A DNA stretch of 29,698 bases from Shewanellaceae bacterium UBA2521 (GCA_002341165.1 DDNL01000056.1:1-29698); one strand, 5' to 3'; positions 1 to 8,842 are shown, numbered from the stretch's first letter. Made by a program: numbers and translations. The notes: generated by a model from the letters alone, not told the origin.

Positions 1-139
1 TTTTAAGCGGTTGTTTTGCGTACAGAGAAGCACTTTTCACCTTCTTTTTCGAGTCTTTTGTTGCTTTTTACAGCGTTTTTCGGTCTATTGGATAAACAAA
101 CTGTCGTTCAGACCACTAAATATAATAAGGAAAGCCTTT

Positions 140-667
140 ATGTCTATTCGCAATTACCTCGATAACACACCCTCTTTGGGATCTCAGGTCTATATTGACC
201 CCACAGCAGTACTCATAGGTCAAGTGACTTTAGGAGCCGATGCAAGCCTATGGCCACTTTCTGTAGTGCGTGGCGATGTGAATCATATACATATCGGAGC
301 ACGATCTAACATTCAAGACCAAAGTATGTTGCATGTATCCAGACCTTCTGACTCCAACCCAGAGGGGCATCCACTCATTTTGGGTGAAGAGGTAACTATC
401 GGCCATCAAGTCATGTTACATGGTTGCACTATTGGAGATCGCGTTCTCGTTGGTATAGGCAGCATTATTTTGGATGGTGCAGTGGTAGAAGATGAAGTGA
501 TGATCGGCGCAGGATCTTTAATATCCCCTGGAAAAGTTTTGGAGTCTGGCTACTTATACTTAGGTCGCCCAGCTCAAAAACGCCGCGCACTCACTGATGA
601 AGAAAAGCTGACTTTAAAAACCTCAGCAGAACATTATGTTCGCCTTAAGAATCATTATTTAGACTAG
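140..667 (+). CDS. yrdA: YrdA-type gamma-carbonic-anhydrase-like hexapeptide-repeat protein
   Basis: 175 aa. The protein is a left-handed beta-helix of hexapeptide repeats (for example VYIDPTAVLIGQVTLGADAS, then VTIGHQVMLHGCTIGDRVLV), as in the gamma-carbonic anhydrase/YrdA family. Three histidines (H65, H89, H94) match the metal ligands expected for this fold, so a zinc- or iron-binding trimer is likely; YrdA proteins often show little measurable carbonic anhydrase activity, so the reaction is uncertain. The frame stays open upstream to a TTG at 11, but the ATG at 140 is preferred because AAGGA lies 8 bases before it and the protein then has the usual family length. It converges with aroE, 8 bases away, as in other gammaproteobacteria where yrdA neighbours aroE and tsaC. 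Confidence 0.9.
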   Translation: MSIRNYLDNTPSLGSQVYIDPTAVLIGQVTLGADASLWPLSVVRGDVNHIHIGARSNIQDQSMLHVSRPSDSNPEGHPLILGEEVTIGHQVMLHGCTIGDRVLVGIGSIILDGAVVEDEVMIGAGSLISPGKVLESGYLYLGRPAQKRRALTDEEKLTLKTSAEHYVRLKNHYLD

Positions 668-675
668 AAAGCTGC

Positions 676-1485
676 TCATTTCTTTTCAAGAGCTGTAAGT
701 ACTGGCGCGACTTCAGGTTCAACTTGGCGCCATAGCTCAAATCCCAAAGCAGCTTGATGGATAAGCATACCTAGACCATCAAAAGTTTGCAATACACCAG
801 CCGAATGTGCCCATTGATTAAAGGTTGTGATATCTGCGCTATAAAACATATCATAAGTTGTGGTACCGGCATGCACCAAAGATTTATCTAACAAAAACTG
901 CTGCTGATGTAAGCTCATCGACGTTGCATTAATGATCAAATCAAAAGCATGGCTTGATGCATTCCAAGGCACCGCAGTACAGCGATCATCTTGTGGTAAA
1001 TCAGCTAAAACCTTTTGTGCTTTTTCATAGGTACGATTCATTAAAGTCAACCGAGACACAGGTTGATGTGATAATGCAGATAAAGCACCTTTTGCAGCAC
1101 CACCTGCTCCGAGCAATAACACTGAGGCTTCTTTTAACGGTACATGAGCATGTAATAGATGATTAACTAAACCTGCTCCATCTGTGTTATGGCCAAAAAT
1201 AGCACCATCTGTCTGTCGCATTAACGTATTCACAGATTGAGCACGTTTAGCGTCAACACTGAGCACATCGCATAAAGCTAAAGCTTTTTCTTTAAAGGGT
1301 GCCGTAACGTTAGCCCCCATACCTCCAGCTTGAAAAAACTCCATCACTGTTTTTTCAAACTTAACAGGCTGAACATCAATAGCTTGATATTCGATAATTT
1401 GTTGAGTTTGCTGAGCAAAATAACGATGAATTGTCGGCGACAATGTATGGGATATCGGGTGACCAAAAAGAGCATAGCGCTGCAT
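676..1485 (-). CDS. aroE: Shikimate 5-dehydrogenase
   Basis: 269 aa, normal family length. AroE reduces 3-dehydroshikimate to shikimate with NADPH in the cytoplasmic aromatic amino acid pathway. The shikimate-binding motif SHTLSP is near residue 12, NVTAPFK with the catalytic lysine near 60, NTDG near 100, the nucleotide-binding GAGGAAKG near 127, and the C-terminal GLGMLIHQAALGFELW. The usual NATSxG is NATSMS here, a small departure. The ATG at 1485 has an AGAGGA-like ribosome site about 9 bases upstream. It lies 14 bases after hemF on the same strand, so hemF-aroE is probably one transcript. Confidence 0.96.
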   Translation of the reverse strand: MQRYALFGHPISHTLSPTIHRYFAQQTQQIIEYQAIDVQPVKFEKTVMEFFQAGGMGANVTAPFKEKALALCDVLSVDAKRAQSVNTLMRQTDGAIFGHNTDGAGLVNHLLHAHVPLKEASVLLLGAGGAAKGALSALSHQPVSRLTLMNRTYEKAQKVLADLPQDDRCTAVPWNASSHAFDLIINATSMSLHQQQFLLDKSLVHAGTTTYDMFYSADITTFNQWAHSAGVLQTFDGLGMLIHQAALGFELWRQVEPEVAPVLTALEKK

Positions 1486-1499
1486 AAATAAAGATCCTC

Positions 1500-2432
1500 T
1501 TAATTTAACTGCAACCAGTCTTGTGGTTTAAGGTATCTATCATAAAGTTTAGCCTCTATTGAGCCTAAAGTGGGAGTAAAATTATATTCCCAGCGCACTA
1601 AAGGAGGTAAAGACATTAAAATAGATTCTGTACGACCACCTGTTTGCAGACCAAATAAAGTTCCTCTATCAAAAACTAAATTAAATTCAACGTAGCGACC
1701 GCGACGATAAAGCTGAAACTGTCTTTGCTCTTCATTTGTTTTTTCTGCTTTGCGCCGTTCAACAATCGGTAAATAAGCTTGAGGCAACGCCTGACCAACA
1801 GCTTGCATAAAAGCAAAGCTACGTTCAAAGCCCCATTCATTTAAGTCATCGAAAAACAAGCCTCCTACGCCTCGAGTTTCTTGGCGATGCTTTAAATAGA
1901 AATAATCATCACACCATTTTTTATAACGAGGATACACATCTGCCCCAAAAGGCTGACACACTTGCAAACACACTTGATGCCAAGACACCACATCTTCTTC
2001 ATAAGGATAATAAGGCGTTAAATCCATACCTCCACCAAACCACCAAATGGGTTCTTGCCCTTCTTGAGTCGCGACAAAAAAGCGTACATTCGCATGCGTT
2101 GTTGGAATATGAGGATGTCTTGGATGAATCACAAGAGACACACCCATGGCTTCAAAAGCACACCCCACGAGTTCAGGCCGATTTGCTGTAGCTGATTTAG
2201 GTAGCTCTCGGCCTTGTACATGAGAAAAGTTCACTCCTGCTTTTTCAAACAGATCACCTTCGACCATCACTTTGGAAAGTCCACCACCACCTTGAGCATG
2301 CGACCATGCATCATCTTGAAAGCGCACACAAGGCTCATACGCTTCGAGTGCTGTACATATCTCTTGCTGTAAATGCAATAAAAAGGTTTTCACTTGCTCT
2401 ATCTGTGCATGTCCCACTGTTTGCTCTGACAT
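1500..2432 (-). CDS. hemF: Oxygen-dependent coproporphyrinogen-III oxidase
   Basis: 310 aa, full length. HemF decarboxylates two propionates of coproporphyrinogen III to give protoporphyrinogen IX, using O2, in haem synthesis. Diagnostic segments are GGGGLSKVMVEGDLFEKAGV near the N-terminus, WWFGGGMDLTPYYPYEEDVV in the middle, RGVGGLFFDDLNEWGFE, and the C-terminal RYVEFNLVFDRGTLFGLQTG. The ATG at 2432 has AAGG 7 bases upstream. It lies between tsaC and aroE on one strand, an order known in several gammaproteobacteria. An aerobic-type enzyme implies that the host meets oxygen. Confidence 0.97.
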   Translation of the reverse strand: MSEQTVGHAQIEQVKTFLLHLQQEICTALEAYEPCVRFQDDAWSHAQGGGGLSKVMVEGDLFEKAGVNFSHVQGRELPKSATANRPELVGCAFEAMGVSLVIHPRHPHIPTTHANVRFFVATQEGQEPIWWFGGGMDLTPYYPYEEDVVSWHQVCLQVCQPFGADVYPRYKKWCDDYFYLKHRQETRGVGGLFFDDLNEWGFERSFAFMQAVGQALPQAYLPIVERRKAEKTNEEQRQFQLYRRGRYVEFNLVFDRGTLFGLQTGGRTESILMSLPPLVRWEYNFTPTLGSIEAKLYDRYLKPQDWLQLN

Positions 2433-2499
2433 AATTTACCTTTTTCTAAGTCTAAAATGAATGCATCTCAAGCTCTTACGCTTAAACCCTACAATACGC

Positions 2500-3660
2500 T
2501 TACGTTCTGAGCAATGCTCCTGTACGTGCATCATAAATTTTTGAAGGTTGGCTCTGTGTCCCTAAATCACCTTGCACACAATCAACTTGCTCGGCAAACT
2601 GTGTTGCAATCTCTTGATGTGTAAGCGCAGCTTCTTGTGTCGTCACATTAGCACTGGTCGAGACCAAAGCTCCACCAAAAGCTTGACATAATGCCTTCAC
2701 CACAGGATGCGTTGTCACCCTGACCGCAATACTTTGATGAGAGCCTTTAAGCAGTGAGCTCACTTCTTTTTTCACAGGAACAACCCAAGTAATCGGCGCA
2801 GGCCAACTCGATAAAACTTGCTCTTGCTGCGCTGGAGTAAGTAAAGACCAGTCCACATAATCAGCTAACTGCTCCACTTCTCCTGCAATTAAAATCAAAC
2901 CTTTTTCAACTGGACGTTGTTTCAATTGCAATAAAGCTTGTAATGCTGTGTCTGATTGCGGATCACAACCCAAACCAAACACAGCTTCTGTAGGATACGC
3001 AACAACACGATCTTGCTGCAATTGCTCTACAGCTTGTTCAACCGTAAGCAGCTCGAAAGGTAATTTAAACTCAGACACATCGACCTCTTGTTCTTTCTCT
3101 TGAAGTATATATTCTCGATATGAGCAACTTTTTTCAGGGCAAGCCAGCGCTTGTTGATTACTGTATTGACGCTTAACCAAAATAGGAGATGCACATTCCG
3201 GACAAGACTTTACTACAGGTGCATGGTTGAGCGTGTAATCACACTTTGGATAAGCGTTACAAGCATAAAAAGACTTACCAAAGCGGCTGCTTCGCGCCAC
3301 CAGCAGACCTTGCTCACAACGAGGACAAGCCACTTGTGATGCAGAAGCCACATCCGATGCACTATGATAATCACAAGCAGGATAAGACGAGCAACTAATA
3401 AACCAACCAAAGCGCCCTTGCTTAAGCTGTAAATTTTGCTGGCACTTTGGGCAGCTCGTTCCTTCTAAGTCTTGAGCACCCACTTGAGTTGGTTCTGCAC
3501 AAGGTTCTTTGTGCTCACATTCAGGATAGCGCTTGCATCCCCAAAATAAACCATACTGACCTCGTCGTAAGGTCAGTTGTGCCCCGCAGCAAGGGCAAGG
3601 TTTTTCTACCGAGACAGAAGCTTGCTGTGCTGGCGATACATTTGAATCTATAGAGCGCAT
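2500..3660 (-). CDS. tsaC: TsaC/YrdC threonylcarbamoyl-AMP synthase fused to four topoisomerase-type zinc ribbons
   Basis: 386 aa. The C-terminal half (about residues 199-386) is a YrdC domain: AYPTEAVFGLGCDP, LKQRPVEKGLIL and STSAN are the family's substrate-binding segments. It should make threonylcarbamoyl-AMP for the t6A37 modification of tRNAs that read ANN codons. The N-terminal half carries four ribbons with paired cysteines: CPCC..C..C at 22-48, CPKC..C..C at 70-96, CPRC..C..C at 112-140, CPEC..C..C at 153-179. The first three carry the GxFGxFxxCxxYPxCxY signature of topoisomerase I C-terminal ribbons; the fourth is more divergent. E. coli has a separate topoisomerase-type zinc ribbon protein, YrdD, next to tsaC, so this looks like a YrdD-TsaC fusion. 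ATG at 3660; no strong ribosome site; a TATAAT-like -10 lies at 3684-3689 on the minus strand. Confidence 0.92.
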   Translation of the reverse strand: MRSIDSNVSPAQQASVSVEKPCPCCGAQLTLRRGQYGLFWGCKRYPECEHKEPCAEPTQVGAQDLEGTSCPKCQQNLQLKQGRFGWFISCSSYPACDYHSASDVASASQVACPRCEQGLLVARSSRFGKSFYACNAYPKCDYTLNHAPVVKSCPECASPILVKRQYSNQQALACPEKSCSYREYILQEKEQEVDVSEFKLPFELLTVEQAVEQLQQDRVVAYPTEAVFGLGCDPQSDTALQALLQLKQRPVEKGLILIAGEVEQLADYVDWSLLTPAQQEQVLSSWPAPITWVVPVKKEVSSLLKGSHQSIAVRVTTHPVVKALCQAFGGALVSTSANVTTQEAALTHQEIATQFAEQVDCVQGDLGTQSQPSKIYDARTGALLRT

Positions 3661-3750
3661 GTCGCTTTATTCATAAGAAATATATTATATTGGGCTATTG
3701 TATAAGGGATGGGTAAAATTACCAAATAAAACATGTCTCAAATCAAAGAA

Positions 3751-3894
3751 TTAAGGTGTTTTTTCTATTTTTTGCTGCACTTTATCTGCCAAATCAAGTA
3801 CTTCACTTTCTTGATGCCTCGCTTGACCTTCAATTTTAAGGAGTAAAAAAGACGCAAGAGAAAATTCTTTGTTGATCCAGCTTAATGCTCGCAT
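3751..3894 (-). pseudogene. C-terminal stump of a fourth FliB-like gene
   Basis: A 47-codon open frame begins at an ATG two codons after an in-frame stop. Its protein contains EFSLASFLLLKIE, which lines up with GFSLSGLFCLKLE near the C-terminus of the FliB-like protein at 5198-6505 and with GFSLTPLILL at the end of the one at 3944-5185. It therefore looks like the 3' end of a further tandem copy whose body was deleted. It lies 49 bases after the stop of the neighbouring full copy. No ribosome site stands out and it is unlikely to make a working protein. Confidence 0.6.
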
Positions 3895-3943
3895 AACTTA
3901 AGCTCTGATCAGAGCTTGGCATAAAAACTTTAATTGAGCATCT

Positions 3944-5185
3944 CTACACAGAGGATTTCATAGTTTGCAACAGAATAAGCGGTGTTAAAGAAAAGCCTGT
4001 TGTAGTCGCCAAGTCTAAACAGTGATCGAAACCAAATTGAACCTGCTTCATAAATACAACCATATTTTGATTATGAAAAGCAGTATGCAACGACTGGACA
4101 ACCAGTACAAAGTCGTCATCGGTTAACTCACGATCTTGCGCGAGTAAAATTAAACAACAGCGAAAATAAACATAAAGAAAAATCACCCGTGTTGAATACA
4201 CCTGCCATACCGATTTCGGAAAGTCCATATCATTGGCTTGCCATAATGCATAATTGTTCCACAGTTGAGGGTGCTTCTTGATATAGGAGTGGTAACGCTT
4301 CAAGGCCTGAGGATTGGAAAGCTTATCCAACCATAATGAAGAAAGCTTATGCAAAGGCTCAGTGCGCAGTTCTTCTGGGAGAAGCTTTCTAAACTCGCCA
4401 AACAAATGGCGTAAGCGTCGATTTGAATCGGGATAATGCACTAAAAAAATCTCGATACGTTCCATACAACAAGATAAAAAAACACTTTGATGCATAAAAG
4501 AGCTCGCTTGCTGTTGAAACATCATGCGAGGATACCCTTGTGCAACTTGATCTCTTACCTGAGCAATCGCTTCAAAAACATCTTTGCTTTCGCTATTTTC
4601 GTAAGAAGATAAACTGGAAAGCGCAACGCCCACAGTATAAAGCGACTCCTCAAACGAAGCATCTGAAATATATAAAATATCTCTGACTAACTCACGTATC
4701 GTTTTAAAATAAGCAGGACGTTTATACGTATTTTTAGGCATTTTGCCTTTAACGCGTTCTTTGCGTTCATAGAACGTAAGGGCATCAGGATCAAAACACA
4801 ACTTACGTACGGCTTCAGGACAACCTAAAGTTAAGCTCATATCGACCAAAGTGGTACCTCTTGGATCGGCAATACGAGGGTAAGTTTTACACACATGAGG
4901 TAAGTGATCTTCACCATCTTCAATATACACACGGCACCAGCCATCATGAGTTATAAGAGGACAATGTCCCTTTTCATCTAATTTAAACCGTGCGTAAGTC
5001 TCTCGATCAGGCGTTCTCTCAAATATATTTTTTGCTTCATCCTTTAACTTGCTTTTATAAAGCATGAACTGGTAGTCTTCTTTATTAATTGTTATCTCAT
5101 AATTGGTCGTGCAACAATTATCCTCACAAGCAGGACCTATACATTTGAAGTCGCGATAATATTTAGGAAATAAAAGCTGCCTCAT
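3944..5185 (-). CDS. FliB-like lysine-N-methylase family protein, copy 1
   Basis: 413 aa. The N-terminus has the cysteine cluster C15-x4-C20-x3-C24-C25 (FKCIGPACEDNCC), followed by C75, C84, C99 and C122 in CPLITHDGWC, HVCKTYPR and LGCPEAV. This is the arrangement of the FliB family, where FliB N-methylates flagellin lysines and the cysteines may hold an iron-sulfur cluster. The rest is mainly helical with no other recognised domain. ATG at 5185 has AAGGG 7 bases upstream. It follows copy 2 by 12 bases, so the two are likely co-transcribed. It ends earlier than copy 2, at TTGFSLTPLILLQTMKSSV. No flagellin gene is in the window, so the substrate is unknown. Confidence 0.82.
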   Translation of the reverse strand: MRQLLFPKYYRDFKCIGPACEDNCCTTNYEITINKEDYQFMLYKSKLKDEAKNIFERTPDRETYARFKLDEKGHCPLITHDGWCRVYIEDGEDHLPHVCKTYPRIADPRGTTLVDMSLTLGCPEAVRKLCFDPDALTFYERKERVKGKMPKNTYKRPAYFKTIRELVRDILYISDASFEESLYTVGVALSSLSSYENSESKDVFEAIAQVRDQVAQGYPRMMFQQQASSFMHQSVFLSCCMERIEIFLVHYPDSNRRLRHLFGEFRKLLPEELRTEPLHKLSSLWLDKLSNPQALKRYHSYIKKHPQLWNNYALWQANDMDFPKSVWQVYSTRVIFLYVYFRCCLILLAQDRELTDDDFVLVVQSLHTAFHNQNMVVFMKQVQFGFDHCLDLATTTGFSLTPLILLQTMKSSV

Positions 5186-5197
5186 ATTCTATACCCT

Positions 5198-6505
5198 TCA
5201 CATAGATGGACTAGAAGTATCAGGCTGTGATGCACCATCAGATAAGCCTTGTGCAACGGCTTGCTCTTGCTCATTGTATTCAAGCTTCAAACAGAAAAGT
5301 CCCGATAAAGAAAAGCCGTCATCCGTTTTCATCTCAAATAAATTAACCAAACTCCGAGCCAAGTTCTGAATTAGGTCGGGAGAAATTTTCTCAAGCCTCG
5401 ATAAAGACTGAACGACTAAAACAAAATCATCATCTGTCAGAGGTTGGTGAGACGCTAAAATGAGCAAGCAATGACGATAATAAATGTAATACAGGATAGC
5501 AAAATAAAATATCTCTAAAGAAGTTTCATAGTGAGGGAAGCCACTTCTCCATATAAGATGTAATATGAAGTTTTTCCATGCATGAGGTCTGGTCTGCATA
5601 TAAGCATGATAACGCGCTTGTGCTTGAGGATCTGCGATGATATCAAACCAAGCATCATCAAGACTAAACTTTTTGTTTTGCTTCAAAACCTTTTGTGCTA
5701 TATCCATTAATCTTGCAGAAAGCTCGCGCATCCTTCTCCCATAGTTAGGAGTTTCACCTAGCAGCAGATTTATTTTGTTCATCATCAGAGCAAAAAACAT
5801 ACTGGACTGCACTTGCCCATTGGGATGCTGCTGATAAAGTATACGAACATGACCCTCAGTGATGCTGTCATGCATCGTCATAATGGCTTCGATCATACTC
5901 TCAGGAGGTTTTTCAATATACGGACGTAAATTTGCAAAACTGATGCCTAAAGTATAAATCCTTTCATCCATCGAAGCATCCTCAATACTCAGAGTATTGA
6001 CGATAAACATACGCAATAGATCAAAATAAAGAGGCTTTCCCTCAGGCTTGTCGCGTTTACCCGATTTCTTAACCTCTTGCTCGCGCATCACCCATGCATC
6101 AGGGTCAAAACAGACTTTACGCACCACTTCTGGACAAGAAAGATTCATGCTGAACTCTACATCACCACCTCTTTTATACCAAGCTCGAGGATAGTCTTTA
6201 CATATTTGAGGCAAACGCTGGTACCCTACTGTATCATAAAGACTACATAAGTTTTTTTTTGTTAAAAAGTGGCAGGCGCCTTTGTGATTTAACTGCATCA
6301 CGGCATATTCACTCTTCTTTTTTGCGTCTTTATCTCGCACAAAATAACTTTTTTCGGTATCGGTTAATTTGCTTTTGTATATAGCGTATTGATAAGACGC
6401 TTTATCGATATCAATTTTATAATTCGTTGAGCAGCAGTTATCTTCACAATCACTGCCTATACAAGAAAATTGATCATAAAAACGTGGTATCTTTTCTACT
6501 GGCAT
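5198..6505 (-). CDS. FliB-like lysine-N-methylase family protein, copy 2
   Basis: 435 aa from the chosen start. The frame runs open upstream to a GTG at 6703, but the ATG at 6505 (MPVEKIPRFYDQF) is preferred: AGGAG lies 8 bases before it and the protein then aligns end to end with copies 1 and 3, with C15, C20, C24, C25 at identical positions. The later cysteine segments (CHFLTKKNLC, QICKDYPRAW, LSCPEVVRKVC) match copy 1. The C-terminus is longer than copy 1 and ends in a low-complexity tail of Gln, Ser and Pro. It is the first gene of a two-gene unit with copy 1. Methylation of a surface or secreted protein is possible by family analogy but not shown. Confidence 0.82.
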   Translation of the reverse strand: MPVEKIPRFYDQFSCIGSDCEDNCCSTNYKIDIDKASYQYAIYKSKLTDTEKSYFVRDKDAKKKSEYAVMQLNHKGACHFLTKKNLCSLYDTVGYQRLPQICKDYPRAWYKRGGDVEFSMNLSCPEVVRKVCFDPDAWVMREQEVKKSGKRDKPEGKPLYFDLLRMFIVNTLSIEDASMDERIYTLGISFANLRPYIEKPPESMIEAIMTMHDSITEGHVRILYQQHPNGQVQSSMFFALMMNKINLLLGETPNYGRRMRELSARLMDIAQKVLKQNKKFSLDDAWFDIIADPQAQARYHAYMQTRPHAWKNFILHLIWRSGFPHYETSLEIFYFAILYYIYYRHCLLILASHQPLTDDDFVLVVQSLSRLEKISPDLIQNLARSLVNLFEMKTDDGFSLSGLFCLKLEYNEQEQAVAQGLSDGASQPDTSSPSM

Positions 6506-6623
6506 GCATACAGCTCCTGCTGACTCCATGTCAAGATAGAGGCAAAGATCACGCCAAATAAACTTGCATCTTAAAAATTTAGCATGCATCTTTAATAGAA
6601 GACTTGAGGAAAGATACCCTATT

Positions 6624-7190
6624 ATGAACCGATCCTTATTGAAGTATTTAATCAAAGGCCCTCTATTCGCATTGCTCACGATTGTAGGCCTTGTTGCGCT
6701 CACACAATATGATTGTGATACTTTATCTTATCAATCAGAACGACAAAAAATGTTAGAACAAGCCATCAAAGAACAAATTATGGTTGAACACCCTGATATA
6801 CGCTATATCGTTAAATGGTTTGATCTCAATGCTGATGGCATCAAAGAAGCGATTGTACATGTGATGGGACCTGAGCTGTGTAACCAAGATGCTTGTCATA
6901 ACTATATCTTTCACTGGGATCTGCAAAAAAATCATTACAAGCAAGTAGGACAACACAAAAGAGCCAATCCACCTATCTTGGCCACACCTGACAAAGGCAA
7001 AGGCTGGTATAGTTTAAGAATGGCACTCGATGAAGATGACTTTATTGAATATAAATTTAACGGCAAGCGTTATATGAAAAACAAGCAGGTTAAAATTGAC
7101 CTCATACATCATGATACGCCTTATGGCGCTCAGCTTTTAAGCCCTTCATCTGTCTCGCAAAGTGTGGCTTTATTTCGTGATTTAGACTGA
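6624..7190 (+). CDS. Small membrane-anchored protein with an Asp-rich DxNxDG loop
   Basis: 188 aa from the ATG at 6624; an upstream TTG at 6564 is open, but a GAGGAAAG stretch precedes 6624, although at a rather long spacing. Residues about 8-26 (IKGPLFALLTIVGLVALTQ) form a single transmembrane or uncleaved signal segment, so the rest is probably periplasmic. The segment FDLNADGIKEAIVHV resembles the DxNxDGxxEa(L/I)V loop seen in many exported proteins of unknown function, followed by a cysteine pair in ELCNQDAC. It is the only plus-strand gene inside the minus-strand FliB-like array, and its last 61 bases overlap the 3' end of copy 3 in antisense. Function unknown. Confidence 0.72.
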   Translation: MNRSLLKYLIKGPLFALLTIVGLVALTQYDCDTLSYQSERQKMLEQAIKEQIMVEHPDIRYIVKWFDLNADGIKEAIVHVMGPELCNQDACHNYIFHWDLQKNHYKQVGQHKRANPPILATPDKGKGWYSLRMALDEDDFIEYKFNGKRYMKNKQVKIDLIHHDTPYGAQLLSPSSVSQSVALFRDLD

Positions 7191-8386
7191 AAAGGACAAG
7201 GTGCAAGAAGACGTAAAGGTTTAAGAGCTTGACCTGTTAATGCTTTATAGTCTCTGTCAAGCTCATCAAGCAACCGAACAAAGGTACGACCTGAAATAGA
7301 TTTATGAAAGCTTTGTATCACCCAAATCACATCCTCATCGGTTAAGACATCTTCCGCAGCAATCAGTTTAAGTGTGGTACTGATATAAAAGAACTCATAG
7401 AGAAAATAGTAAAAAAACTGACCACTGGTCATTGAAGGCACATCATCCATATACATACGATACAGCAAATAATTCGACGTGATCCAAGGTCGAGATTGAT
7501 GATACAAGTGATAAGAAACTGGTGGTTGCTCGAGTACTTTTTTAATTTTGGTTATAGGACGTTCGTCTTGCTTAAACAAAGCCACTAAGCGATCGAGCAA
7601 AGCCTGTAGCCGAGGACTTTTTTCCATCACTGAGGTATAGCTTTCACCTTGGAGGAGCTCTAAGAAATGGATATAAAGATAGCCTTGTAAATTGGTATTA
7701 ACTTTGACTTGATGAAAACTCTCTACTTGTTGCTCTTGATAATTACTTTGTGCCATTGCAATAAGATGCGAAGTAAAGTTAGGCGGATGTCCTACATATT
7801 TGTTCAATCGGGTCACGCCATCGCTTAAAATGTATAATTTTTCTTCGATACTATAGTCAGAATCAATCACCGCATGCATCCAATCTAATTGAGTACGGTA
7901 ACCATGTGGCCGACGATACAAGTGATAATCGGTTGCGTCAAAAGCTTGAGGCTCAGGCGTATCCAAACGGTCAAACACCATCATTTCAGGAGTTTGAATC
8001 AGCATTCTGACTACCTCAGGACAAGAAAGCATCAAAACATGCTCTGTTAGGCTGTTGCCTCGATGTAATGCTTTACGAGGAAAAAGTCGACAGGTATTTG
8101 ATAGATGCTCAAGACCGTCTAGTTTGTGCACTAAACACCAACCTTCGTCATCAAGCAAACGACAACGCTTTTGCTCATCTAAGTTAATTTCAGCATAATC
8201 GCTACCTTGAGGCGTACGTACAAAAGCTTGAGGCGCTTGATCTTTGAGCTTACTCTTGTAAATCATAAACTCATACGTAGGTTGATCGACAAAAATATGC
8301 CAGTGTGTACAGCAACTATCTGAGCATTGAGGACCCACACATTGAAATTGATCGTAAAAATCAGGTTTAAAATCAATATGCTTCAT
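7130..8386 (-). CDS. FliB-like lysine-N-methylase family protein, copy 3
   Basis: 418 aa from the ATG at 8386, which has AAGGA 9 bases upstream; a TTG at 8395 is open but sits too near that site. The N-terminal cluster C16-x4-C21-x3-C25-C26 (FQCVGPQCSDSCC) and the later CRLLDDEGWC, NTCRLFPRKA and LSCPEVVRML reproduce the layout of copies 1 and 2. It is more divergent in the middle and C-terminal parts. It is separated from copy 2 by a plus-strand gene, whose 3' end overlaps it by 61 bases in the convergent sense. The repeated family suggests several different methylation targets or duplication without a settled role. Confidence 0.8.
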   Translation of the reverse strand: MKHIDFKPDFYDQFQCVGPQCSDSCCTHWHIFVDQPTYEFMIYKSKLKDQAPQAFVRTPQGSDYAEINLDEQKRCRLLDDEGWCLVHKLDGLEHLSNTCRLFPRKALHRGNSLTEHVLMLSCPEVVRMLIQTPEMMVFDRLDTPEPQAFDATDYHLYRRPHGYRTQLDWMHAVIDSDYSIEEKLYILSDGVTRLNKYVGHPPNFTSHLIAMAQSNYQEQQVESFHQVKVNTNLQGYLYIHFLELLQGESYTSVMEKSPRLQALLDRLVALFKQDERPITKIKKVLEQPPVSYHLYHQSRPWITSNYLLYRMYMDDVPSMTSGQFFYYFLYEFFYISTTLKLIAAEDVLTDEDVIWVIQSFHKSISGRTFVRLLDELDRDYKALTGQALKPLRLLAPCPFQSKSRNKATLCETDEGLKS

Positions 8387-8455
8387 CAAGAACAATCCTT
8401 ATTGAGGTGACATGCATCGGTAACCTAAAATCCTCATGATGAACTAGGATAAATG

Positions 8456-8842
8456 TTACCTAGATATCTTCACTAAATCAGCTTCAATCTTAACGGTTTT
8501 TCCTTCCCGAATAATCTGCCCCTGCACTTCAACTTTAGTGTAACTATCCACGGTCAAATCTTTCCAGACTTCGCCTTCAATCTTAGTAAGAATTTTTGCT
8601 GTATTATCTTTAATAAGATAGTGCTCAGGACCTGAAGAGCTGATGATATAACCACGCACTGTTACAGGAGATTCATGCTGCAATTTAAGCGCATTCGAAA
8701 TCGTCACAACATGATGTCGATTCGAGAAGCCATAAGTATTCGCTTGCACAGGTTGTAAAAAGACAAAGAGATAAACAAAACAAGACACCCACCTAAGAAA
8801 TGCTCTTGAGTATCGATTTATCTGAACTTTTTTCCCTTGCAT
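8456..8842 (-). CDS. Secreted BOF (YgiW/YdeI-type OB-fold) protein
   Basis: 128 aa. A signal peptide (hydrophobic run WVSCFVYLFVFLQPVQA, residues about 18-34) precedes a single small beta domain. The domain has the pattern of the BOF family: VTISNALKLQHESPVTVRGY, a YLIKDNTAKI strand pair, and KVEVQGQIIREGKTVKIEAD. Members are periplasmic OB-fold proteins linked to stress tolerance in Enterobacteria; they lack catalytic residues and may bind small cationic ligands. The ATG at 8842 has only a weak AGGT upstream. It stands alone between copy 3 and the MoeA-like gene, on the same strand as both. Confidence 0.8.
   Translation of the reverse strand: MQGKKVQINRYSRAFLRWVSCFVYLFVFLQPVQANTYGFSNRHHVVTISNALKLQHESPVTVRGYIISSSGPEHYLIKDNTAKILTKIEGEVWKDLTVDSYTKVEVQGQIIREGKTVKIEADLVKISR

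Noticed and set aside
121..126. TATAAT as a promoter for yrdA
   Set aside because: A start from it would fall after the ribosome site at 127-131, and no -35 is at the right distance.
11..139. Upstream extension of the YrdA-like protein from a TTG
   Set aside because: The added 43 residues have no family match and the ATG at 140 has a good ribosome site.
954..1166. Plus-strand open frame inside aroE
   Set aside because: Shadow of the real gene; no ribosome site and no recognisable protein. The same holds for the frames inside tsaC, dut, rnlA, the SDR gene and the secreted gene.
6506..6703. 66-residue N-terminal extension of FliB-like copy 2
   Set aside because: It begins with GTG, does not align with the other two copies, and overlaps the divergent gene; AGGAG supports the ATG at 6505.
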